From CAITWF01 sp038231575 (GTDB lineage Bacteria; Verrucomicrobiota; Verrucomicrobiia; Opitutales; Opitutaceae), in the NCBI GenBank assembly GCA_038231575.1, contig JBBRLB010000033.1:1-49852 (forward strand): a DNA stretch of 49,852 nucleotides, read 5' to 3'. The translations under genes were made by a program, and so were the position numbers. This document shows, piece after piece, positions 9,666-17,600 of the stretch. Numbering within the stretch: position 1 is the first letter of the stretch; the number at the start of each line of letters is the position of its first letter. Under the pieces are notes generated by a model. The model did not search any database. It was not told the origin of the DNA and saw only the letters and a list, made by a program, of their open reading frames with translations.

Positions 9666-9739
9666 GTAGCGGCGCGCGCCAGCAAGCCGATGCCTTGGGG
9701 CTCCTGGGCGAACCTCGGCTCGCTGGCGCTCGCCGCTAC
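9666..9739 (+). repeat. Long imperfect inverted repeat (REP-like)
   Basis: Two 27-base arms, 9666-9692 and 9713-9739, are reverse complements with three mismatches (24/27), separated by a 20-base loop. The 5' arm begins GTAGCGGCGCGCGCC. It fills most of the 121-base gap between the methyltransferase and the following GT2 gene and ends eight bases before the GT2 ATG. There is no T-run, so a REP/MITE-like dispersed element is more likely than a terminator. Confidence 0.7.
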
Positions 9740-9747
9740 CGGATCGC

Positions 9748-10503
9748 ATGACCGCAACGGCCTCCACTCCTTCGCGCCCTCGCGTGCTCTCCGTGGTGGT
9801 GCCCGTGTTCAACGAACGCGCCACCGCCCAGGAATCGCTCGACGCCATCGTGGCCAAAACGATCCCCGGCTGGGAACTCGAGATCATCATGGTCGAGAGC
9901 AACTCGACCGACGGCACGCGTGACATCGTGCTCGGCTACAAAACGCATCCGCGTGTGAAGGTCGTCCTCGAGGACACGCCGCGCGGCAAAGGCCACGCCG
10001 TGCGCGAAGGCTTCAAGCACGCGACGGGCGAGGTGATGCTCATCCAGGACGCCGACCTCGAATACGATCTCGCCGACTACGACATCCTCCTCGCGCCGAT
10101 CGCGGCGGGCCGGCAGGAGTTCGTGCTCGGTTCCCGGCACGGCGCCGGCGGCTGGGCGCTGCGCAAATTCGATGACCAGCCGCTCCACGCCTTTATCCTC
10201 AACACCGCGCACTGGACGTTCACGCTGATGATCAACGTGTCGCTCGGCATCTGGCTGAAGGATCCGTTCACGATGTATAAGGTGTTCCGGCGCGACTGCC
10301 TCGAAGGGCTCACGTTTGAATGCAACCGCTTCGATTTCGACTGGGAGCTGCTGATCAAACTCGTCCGCAAAGGCCATCGCCCGATCGAGATTCCGATCAG
10401 TTACAAGTCGCGCTCGTTCAAGGAGGGGAAGAAAATCACGATGATCCGCGATCCCCTCACCTGGCTTTGGGCGCTCGTGAAATACCGCTGCGTCCGGCTC
10501 TGA
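9748..10503 (+). CDS. GT2 glycosyltransferase, dolichol-phosphate mannose synthase-like
   Basis: Soluble single-domain GT-A enzyme of 251 residues. VLSVVVPVFNERATAQESL opens the Rossmann-like fold, MVESNSTDGT is the nucleotide-binding loop, and DADLEYD near 101-107 is the metal-binding motif in the form typical of DPM1/polyprenyl-phosphate hexose synthases. There are no C-terminal membrane helices, unlike the GtrB-type enzyme at 30981-31913. It probably charges polyprenyl phosphate with a sugar on the cytoplasmic face, which GT-C-like membrane proteins in the locus could then use on the other side. ATG 9748 sits just after the inverted repeat; no Shine-Dalgarno sequence is visible. Confidence 0.9.
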   Translation: MTATASTPSRPRVLSVVVPVFNERATAQESLDAIVAKTIPGWELEIIMVESNSTDGTRDIVLGYKTHPRVKVVLEDTPRGKGHAVREGFKHATGEVMLIQDADLEYDLADYDILLAPIAAGRQEFVLGSRHGAGGWALRKFDDQPLHAFILNTAHWTFTLMINVSLGIWLKDPFTMYKVFRRDCLEGLTFECNRFDFDWELLIKLVRKGHRPIEIPISYKSRSFKEGKKITMIRDPLTWLWALVKYRCVRL

Positions 10504-10507
10504 CGCG

Positions 10508-10943
10508 ATGCCCGCGACCGATGCCACGCCGCCGGCCCCGCGCGCGTTGTCGTCGATCGGGTGGTCCCTCGGGGCCGCTGATTTTTGCTCCGCGCGCACA
10601 AGCCGTGGCGGCGACTGGCTCATGAGCGATCGGCCGCCGCTGCAAAGCAGCGTGACGTCGCTCACGTGGCCGCTGCTCTCGGGGCGGAGCGTCGACTTCG
10701 ACACCGGCCTCGTGACCCCTGACCCTGCTCGCCCCGTGGGCGCGACTGGCGGATCGGATTTTCTTCGCGGTCACCGTGCTCGTCCAGTGGATCGGTTTTG
10801 GGGTGACGTGGATCGCACTCCCCGCCGGATCGCCCGGCACGCTCAATCTGCTCGCCGCGATCGTCGCTGGCGTCAGCGGTGCGGCCCTGCTTGCGCTGTT
10901 GGCATGGACCCTAGTGACAGAAGAAAGATCGCGCGACGCTTGA
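10508..10943 (+). pseudogene. Possible frameshifted small membrane-protein gene
   Basis: The 491-base gap between the GT2 and SDR genes has no intact convincing gene. One frame opens at ATG 10508 (another ATG at 10622, MSDRPPLQSS...) and runs to about 10717. The adjacent frame from 10716 to the TGA at 10941-10943 encodes a clearly hydrophobic stretch (RIFFAVTVLVQWIGFGV ... LLAAIVAGVSGAALLALLAW) that looks like two or three membrane helices but has no ATG. The two halves would join in one frame if the CCCC run at 10716-10719 had one C fewer, giving a ~144-residue membrane protein. This is either a decayed gene or a sequencing error. The family is unknown. Confidence 0.35.
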
Positions 10944-10994
10944 ACCGCGCGAGGAGTTCGGGCCAACTCGGGGTTTCGCCGCCCCTCGACACGA

Positions 10995-12056
10995 ATGAAG
11001 AAAACGCTCCTCGTCACCGGTTCCTCCGGCCTCATCGGTTCCGAAGTCTGCGGCTATTTTGCCCGCGAGCTCGGTTACAACGTGCATGGCGTCGACAACA
11101 ACCAGCGCGCCGTCTTCTTCGGCCCGCAGGGTGATACGCGCTGGAACCAGAGCCGGCTCGCCGCCGAACTCCCCGGCTTCGTGCACCACGAACTCGACAT
11201 CCGCGACCGCGCCGGCGTGCTCGCGCTCGTGCGCGAGGTGCAGCCTGCGGTGATCGTCCACACCGCGGCACAACCGTCGCACGATCGGGCGGCGGCGATT
11301 CCGTTCGACGACTTCGACACCAACGCCGTCGGCACGCTGAATCTCCTCGAGGCCGCGCGGCAGGCCGCGCCGGAGTCGCCGTTCGTGCACATGAGCACGA
11401 ACAAAGTTTACGGCGACGCGCCGAACCGGATCGCGTTGCAGGAATTACCGACGCGCTGGGACTACGCCGATGCCGCCTACGAGCACGGCATCGCCGAAAC
11501 CTTCACGATTGATCAATCGAAGCATTCGCTGTTCGGCGCGAGCAAGGTCGCGGCCGACGTGATGGTGCAGGAATACGGCCGCTATTTTAATCTGCCGACT
11601 TGCGCGCTGCGCGGCGGCTGCCTCACCGGGCCGAACCACAGTGGCGTCGAGCTGCACGGTTTCCTCAGCTACCTCGTGAAGTGCAATCTCGAGGGGCAGG
11701 AATACCGCGTGTTCGGCTACAAGGGCAAGCAGGTGCGGGACAACATCCACTCGCTCGATGTCGCGCGTTTCATGGCGGCTTTCGTCGCCGCGCCGCGCGC
11801 CGGCGAGGTCTATAATCTCGGCGGCGGCAAGGCTAACAGCACGTCGATCCTCGAGGCGTTCCAGATCGCGGAGAAATTCTCCGGCCGGGCGCAGGTGTTC
11901 ACTTACGTCGAGCAGAACCGCGCCGGCGATCACGTCTGCTACTATTCCGATTTGCGGAAGATGCGCTCCCACTACCCGGCGTGGGACATCACCCAGTCGC
12001 TTGAGGAAACCATCCGCCAGATCGTCACGGCGTGGAAGAAAAGAGCCGGCACCTGA
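10995..12056 (+). CDS. NAD-dependent sugar epimerase/dehydratase (extended SDR, CDP-paratose epimerase-like)
   Basis: Cytoplasmic nucleotide-sugar modifying enzyme of 353 residues. The NAD-binding GxxGxxG is GSSGLIG at the N-terminus, followed by HTAAQPSHD and the sugar-binding RGGCLTGPNHSG. Overall resemblance, notably the SKVAADVMVQEYGRYF region, is to CDP-paratose 2-epimerase-like SDRs. The usual active-site YxxxK reads FGASK here, so the catalytic Tyr is Phe; the Lys is kept. Ser/Thr of the triad is present in HMSTNKVYGD. Loss of Tyr may mean an altered mechanism or role. ATG 10995 follows the frameshifted remnant. Substrate cannot be assigned. Confidence 0.87.
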   Translation: MKKTLLVTGSSGLIGSEVCGYFARELGYNVHGVDNNQRAVFFGPQGDTRWNQSRLAAELPGFVHHELDIRDRAGVLALVREVQPAVIVHTAAQPSHDRAAAIPFDDFDTNAVGTLNLLEAARQAAPESPFVHMSTNKVYGDAPNRIALQELPTRWDYADAAYEHGIAETFTIDQSKHSLFGASKVAADVMVQEYGRYFNLPTCALRGGCLTGPNHSGVELHGFLSYLVKCNLEGQEYRVFGYKGKQVRDNIHSLDVARFMAAFVAAPRAGEVYNLGGGKANSTSILEAFQIAEKFSGRAQVFTYVEQNRAGDHVCYYSDLRKMRSHYPAWDITQSLEETIRQIVTAWKKRAGT

Positions 12057-12071
12057 CGGCACCGGTCAGGT
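12051..12071 (+). other. Hairpin across the SDR stop codon
   Basis: A perfect 7-bp stem, ACCTGAC (12051-12057) with GTCAGGT (12065-12071), has a 7-base loop and includes the TGA stop of the SDR gene (12054-12056). No T-run follows, so it is at best a weak terminator or an mRNA 3'-end stabiliser. Confidence 0.35.
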
Positions 12072-12098
12072 CACACCCCACTTCGCTCCCTTCCCGCC

Positions 12099-12698
12099 AT
12101 GCCTTTTCGCCTCTTCTCATTACTGCTGGCGTTCACGGCGCTGGCGCGCGCGATGACGGTGGAGCCGCCGACGTTTCCCGATCTGGTGGCGGGAGCCGAC
12201 GCCGTTTATCGCGGGCACGTGACCGCGGTGCAGGCGCGGCGGGTCGCGCGACCGGACGGCGGCGGCGCGATGATCAAGACATTCGTCACCTTCGCGATCG
12301 ATCACGCGATCAAGGGCGCGGCCCAGACGGAAATCGTGCTCGAGTTTCTCGGCGGCCGGGTCGGCGACGACATCCTCGAAGTCTCGGGCGTGCCGCAATT
12401 CTCCGTCGGCGATCGCGAAATTCTTTTTGTGCAGGGCAATGGCCGGCAATTCTGCCCGCTGGTGGCCGTGATGCACGGCCGCTATCGCATCGTCCGCGAC
12501 GCGACGACCGGCCACGACACCATCGCGCGCGACAACGGGCAACCGCTCACCGCGGTTGCCGAGGTGGCGCAACCGTTCCACGGCCCTGCGGCGCTGCGCA
12601 CCCCGGCGAATCTCGCGCCGGCGCTTACGCCCGCCGCGTTCGAGTCGCTCATCAGCGCCGAGGTGCGCACACCCACGCCGCAAGCCCAGACGCGCTGA
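12099..12698 (+). CDS. Secreted protein of unknown function, partner of matrixin gene
   Basis: 199-residue protein with a clear signal peptide (MPFRLFSLLLAFTALARA). The mature part begins with TVEPPTFPDLVAGADAVYRG and forms an OB/beta-barrel-like stretch (GHVTAV, TFVTFAIDHAIKG, EIVLEFLGG, QFSVGDREILFV) with one Cys. Nothing catalytic is evident. It ends 12 bases before the metalloprotease gene and is probably cotranscribed with it, so it could be a secretion partner, inhibitor or substrate of that protease. This is inference from position only. Confidence 0.75.
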   Translation: MPFRLFSLLLAFTALARAMTVEPPTFPDLVAGADAVYRGHVTAVQARRVARPDGGGAMIKTFVTFAIDHAIKGAAQTEIVLEFLGGRVGDDILEVSGVPQFSVGDREILFVQGNGRQFCPLVAVMHGRYRIVRDATTGHDTIARDNGQPLTAVAEVAQPFHGPAALRTPANLAPALTPAAFESLISAEVRTPTPQAQTR

Positions 12699-12710
12699 CG
12701 CGACGTCCCG

Positions 12711-14510
12711 ATGAACCGCGCCGCCCTTTTCCGTCTCGTCCTTGCCGCAGCGATCGCGCTGGGAGCCGCCACGGGCGCGCGCGCCTTTTCCGTCCTCGGC
12801 ATTGTCTGGGCCGCCGGCGAAATTCCCATGCAGCTCCAACTGGGGCAGCCTCCGAGTTTTCTGTTGGACGGCTCGACCGATTGGGACGCGGCCGCCGAGG
12901 CGTCGCTCAACGACTGGAACGCCCAGATGGTCCGCTCGCAGTTTGTCGCGATCCGCGGCTCGACGGCGGCCAAGGCCCGGGGCAACAGCCTCAACAACGT
13001 TTTTTTTAGCCCCGATATTTACGGCACCGCCTGGGGCAGCGGGGTGCTCGGCGTCACGCTCTCAAGTCGCAGCGCCACAACCGGCCTCACCTCCGAATCC
13101 GACGTGCTCCTCAACAGCACCCGCACGTGGGATTCCTATCGCGGACCCTTGCGGCGCCTGGGCAACAGCGGCCTCCCGGATCTCCGCCGCACCGTGCTGC
13201 ACGAATTCGGCCACGTGCTCGGCCTCGATCATCCGGACAATCCCACGACCGGTCCGACGCAGTTTCTCAGCGCGATCATGAACAGCAACATCAGCGACCT
13301 CGACATGCTGACGTCCGATGACATCGCCGGCGTGAAATCGCTTTATGATCTCAACACCGGGCCGCCCACCCTCGTTACGCAGCCCGTCAGTCGCACCGTC
13401 GCGATCGGCGGCAGCTACACCTTCAGCGTCGCGGCGACGGGCACGGGGCCCTTCACTTATATCTGGAGTTTTCAAGCGGCCGGCTCGAGCACGCCCTCCA
13501 CGTTGCGCCTCGCCACCGGCCCCAGTTACACCATCGGCTCCGTGCAAGCGGCCGACGCCGGCACGTATACCGGGGCCGTCGTCAACGCCGCCGGTGGCTT
13601 CGCGCTCACCACGCCCGCCACGCTAACGGTCACGCCGGTCACCACCTCGCCGGATACGCTCCTGATCAATCTCTCCACGCTCGGCACGGTCGGCAGCGCG
13701 GCGAGCCAGCAACTCATCGCCGGCCTCGTGATTCGCGGCACCACCTCCAAGACCGTCCTCCTGCGCGCCGTCGGTCCCGCGCTCGCCGATTTCGGCGTGG
13801 GCGGCACGCTTGCCGCGCCGCAACTCACCCTCGTCAACAACGGCGGCACCACGATCGCGCAAGCCGGCGCGTGGGGTGCCTCGCCCGACGCGGCAAAATT
13901 TCCCGCCGCCTTCACGCGGCTCGGCGCGTTTCAATTCAAACCGGGCAGCGCCGACTCCGCCCTTCTTGCGACGCTCGCGCCCGGCAACTACACCGCGCTC
14001 GTCAGTGGGATGGGCGGCACGACCGGCGCGGCGCTCGTCGAAGCCTACGACGCCGATCCCGATGCGGCGACTTCGCGCACCCGCCGCTTTGCGAACATCG
14101 CCACGCGCGGCGCGGTCGGCACCGGCGCCGCCGCCCTCACCGCCGGTCTCGTCGTCTCCGGTCCGGGCCCGCACACCTACCTGATCCGCGCGGTCGGCAT
14201 CACGCTTGCCAGCACCCCGTTCAATCTCACCGGCGTGCTCCTCGATCCCTTTCTCGAGCTTTACCAGGGTGAAACGTTGCTGCGCGAAAACGACGACTGG
14301 GACACCCCTGCGAGTCCGCAAGCCGCTTTGCGCGCCGCGGCGATTCAAGTTGGCGCCTTCCCCCTGCGCGAAACCCGCGACTCGGTCCTCCGCTCTGGTC
14401 TCGACTCCGCCATGGTCGTCACGCTCCAGCCCGGCAACTACACCGCGAAAGTCACCGGCTTCAAAGCCGCCACCGGCATCGCGCTGGTGGAAATCTACGA
14501 GCTGCCGTAA
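12711..14510 (+). CDS. Secreted matrixin-type metalloprotease with Ig-like and tandem C-terminal modules
   Basis: Secreted zinc protease of 599 residues. Signal peptide 1-25 (ends GARA). The zinc site is HEFGHVLGLDH at 164-174 (H164, E165, H168, H174), the HExxHxxGxxH metzincin consensus of family M10, followed by a Met-turn region (SAIMNSN). An Ig-like domain spans ~219-305 (QPVSRTVAIGGSYTF). Two ~130-residue modules follow (~317-455 and ~458-599), each with NLS/NIA start, a V-L-[LI]-R-A-V-G core, ND[DN]W-like and LxPGNYTAxV motifs; the protein ends EIYELP. The same modules end the next protein. They probably serve surface retention or sorting rather than catalysis. ATG 12711 lies 12 bases after the upstream stop. 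Confidence 0.9.
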   Translation: MNRAALFRLVLAAAIALGAATGARAFSVLGIVWAAGEIPMQLQLGQPPSFLLDGSTDWDAAAEASLNDWNAQMVRSQFVAIRGSTAAKARGNSLNNVFFSPDIYGTAWGSGVLGVTLSSRSATTGLTSESDVLLNSTRTWDSYRGPLRRLGNSGLPDLRRTVLHEFGHVLGLDHPDNPTTGPTQFLSAIMNSNISDLDMLTSDDIAGVKSLYDLNTGPPTLVTQPVSRTVAIGGSYTFSVAATGTGPFTYIWSFQAAGSSTPSTLRLATGPSYTIGSVQAADAGTYTGAVVNAAGGFALTTPATLTVTPVTTSPDTLLINLSTLGTVGSAASQQLIAGLVIRGTTSKTVLLRAVGPALADFGVGGTLAAPQLTLVNNGGTTIAQAGAWGASPDAAKFPAAFTRLGAFQFKPGSADSALLATLAPGNYTALVSGMGGTTGAALVEAYDADPDAATSRTRRFANIATRGAVGTGAAALTAGLVVSGPGPHTYLIRAVGITLASTPFNLTGVLLDPFLELYQGETLLRENDDWDTPASPQAALRAAAIQVGAFPLRETRDSVLRSGLDSAMVVTLQPGNYTAKVTGFKAATGIALVEIYELP

Positions 14511-14617
14511 CCCGCCACGTGGGCGCATCGCTCGTTCGCCTGAAAAAAACATCCGGCAAAATCACCCGACGCAGCCGCACTCCCGAGACCCGCTGATCGC
14601 GACGCGGCGACGCGAAC

Positions 14618-14641
14618 AAAGTTAGTAAAAGTTAGCAAAGT
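14618..14641 (+). repeat. Short direct repeats upstream of the subtilase gene
   Basis: AAAGTTAG occurs at 14618-14625 and 14628-14635 with a partial third copy AAAGT at 14637-14641, one helical turn apart, in an A-rich patch within the GC-rich 168-base gap before the subtilase ATG at 14679. It could be a binding site or part of a promoter; no clear -10/-35 pair is visible. Confidence 0.35.
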
Positions 14642-14678
14642 ATTCGCAGATTTTTTCGGCCACCCGTTTGCCTTCGCC

Positions 14679-17600
14679 ATGTCGCACCGCGAGAATCATC
14701 CAAAATATTTACTCGTCGTGCCGTCGCGCCCGCTCCCCCTCCTCACCCTTTTTTTTCTCGCCGTTTTCGCGAACGCCGCGCAGGCGAGTGTCGATCGCGG
14801 GAGCGCGCCGGGGGGGAACGCCGACTTCACGGCCAGTGAAATGGCGCAGGGTTACCGCGACGGCCTGATCCTCGCGAAGCCGCGCGCCGCGCATCGCGGC
14901 CACGCCGACACTGCGGAACCCGGCGAAGGTTTCACGCTGCACCGAAAATACGCCCGCTTCGGCGAGCTGCGCGTGCTCCAGGTTCCCGCCGGCACGAGCG
15001 TCGCCGGCGCCATCGCGCGCCTCCAAGCCACCGGCCGCTATGAATTCGTCGAGCCCGACTATCTGCGCCACGCGCGCGTGCTGCCGAACGATCCGAATCT
15101 TTCCTTGCAGTGGGGGCTCTCCAATTTTGGCCAGACGGGCGGCTTCAGCGGTGCCGACATTCATGCGCAACTCGGCTGGGACGTGCTGCACGACGCGCCG
15201 AACGTGATCGTGGCCGTGATCGATTCCGGCATCCGGCTCACGCACACCGATCTCGCGGCGAACCTGTGGACCAATCCCAGCCCCTCCTCGAGTGGAGATC
15301 TGCACGGCATTCGTTATACCGGCGGCTCGGGCCGCATCACCAGCGGCAATCCGAACGACGACGACGGCCACGGCTCGCACGTGTCCGGCATCATTGGCGC
15401 CGTCGGCAACAACGGCGTCGGCATCTCCGGCGTCGCGTGGAAGGTGCAGCTCATGCCGTTGAAATTTCTGACCGCATCGGGCGGCGGTTCGCCGTCCGAC
15501 GAAATCGCGTGCATCGACTACGCCATCGCGCACGGCGCCGCGATCATCAACGCCAGTTTCGGCGCCGACACCGCGTCGAACGCCGAGCTCGCCGCCATCG
15601 CGGGAGCCCGCGACGCGGGGGTTATTTTCGTCGCGGCGGCGGGCAACGGCAACAGCAACGGGATCGGTTTCAGCACGGACGTGGGCAGCGACTATCCCGC
15701 CGGCTACCTGCTGGACAACATCGTCACCGTCGCGGCGAGCAACGCCACCGACACCCTCACCGCGTTCTCCAACTTCGGGGCCGGCTCCGTGGATCTCGCG
15801 GCGCCAGGCGACCGGATTTATTCCACCTATAACAGTTCCGACACCGGCTACCAAACGTTCAGCGGCACCTCGATGGCCGCACCGCACGTCGCCGGCGCGC
15901 TGGCGTTGTTGAAGGCAAAATTTCCGAACGACAATTACCGCCAGCTCATCAATCGCCTGCTGCGCTCCGTCACGCCCGTGCCAGCGCTGATTGGAAAAGT
16001 GCAAAGCGGCGGCCGGCTCAATCTCGCCGCCGCGCTGAACTCCCTGGACAGTCGTCCACTCAACGACGACTTTGCGTCGCGCGCCACGCTGGCCGGCACC
16101 AACGTTCGCGTGCGCTCGTCCAACGCAGGCGCGACCGCCGATCTACCCACGCACGCGGGCATCGCGACCGGCGCCGACCTCTGGTGGACGTGGACGGCTC
16201 CGGCGTCGACGCAGGTCACGTTCGATACCACCGGGAGCACCTACGACACCGTCGTGGCCGTCTACACCGGCACGTCCGTCGGCAGCCTGACCCCGGTCGG
16301 CAGCAACGACGATGCGGCCGTCGGCGTGACCACGAGCCGGCTCACGCTCGATGTGACCGCCGGGACGACCTACCAAATCGCGGTGGCGGGCAAAGCGGGC
16401 GCGAGCGGCCAGACCAATCTTCGGGTCGGCAGCGTCCCCGCCAACGACACGTTCGCGAAGGCGCAAATTGTCACTGGCCAGACTTTCGTCCTGAACGCGA
16501 CCAACCTCAATGCCGGCAGCGAGTCCGGCGAGCCGAAGCCCATCGCGGCCGCCCTGGGCCACACCGTGTGGTTCAAGTGGGTCGCGCCGGCGAGCGGCCG
16601 TTTCCAGCTCTCGGCGTTTGCCACGCAAATCGACACCACCGCCGCCGTCTACACCGGCACGGCGGTCAACGCGCTGATCCCCGTCGCCTCGAACAATAAT
16701 GCCAACGCCGCCACCACCGGTTTTCCGTATTACGATACGGACGCACTTGTGCCGTTCAACGCGATCGCGGGGCAGACCTATTATTTCGCTATCGACAACA
16801 CCGACACCGAGGGCGGCGAATTCGTTCTCTCGCTGGTCGACGCCGCGTGGGAATACGCGACCGTCGGCTCGATCATGTCATCACCGGCGGCGGCCAGCGA
16901 CGGGACGATCTACTTCGGCTCTGGCGCGACCGACGATGCGCTGAAAGTGGAGAATCGCGTGCATGCCGTGAATCCCAATGGCACGGTCAAATGGACCCGC
17001 GCCATTTCCTCGGGCGCCTCCTTTGATGTGTCGTCGCCGGCGGTCGGCCCCGACGGCACCGTTTACATCGGTGGGGGCGACGGTCTCTTCTACGCGCTCA
17101 ACGCCGCCACCGGCGTGCGCAAGTGGCGCTTCATCGCGACCACCGCCCTCGGCGCCTCGCCCGCGATTGCGGCCGACGGCACGATCTATTTTCACGACGA
17201 CGCAAAACTCTACGCCCTCACGGACAACACGACGGCGGCCGTGAGCAAGTGGACGTTCGCGCTCAACGGCACGAGCTACGCCTCCCCCGCCCTCGCGCCC
17301 GACGGCACGATCTACCTCGGCACCACGGGCGGAACATTCTACGCGCTCACGCCCGCCGGCGCGCAGAAATGGACGTTCACCGCGGACGACGACGTCTACA
17401 CCACCGCGGCGATCGGCGGCGATGGCACGATTTATTTCGGCACGCTCTCGGGTTCCTTCTACGCTTTGCGACCCGACGGCTCGCAACTGTGGAAATGGAG
17501 CGCGCCGGGCCGGACCGGCATCTCCTCCTCCCCCGCGCTGGCCAGCGACGGCACGGTCTATTTCGCGACCTACGACAATCATCTCTACGCGCTGCAGAGC

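Noticed and set aside
10944..11134. Extension of the frame from 10508 into the SDR gene
   Set aside because: The last ~60 codons overlap the clearly coding SDR start and are Arg/Pro-rich; the hydrophobic coding signal is in the other frame.
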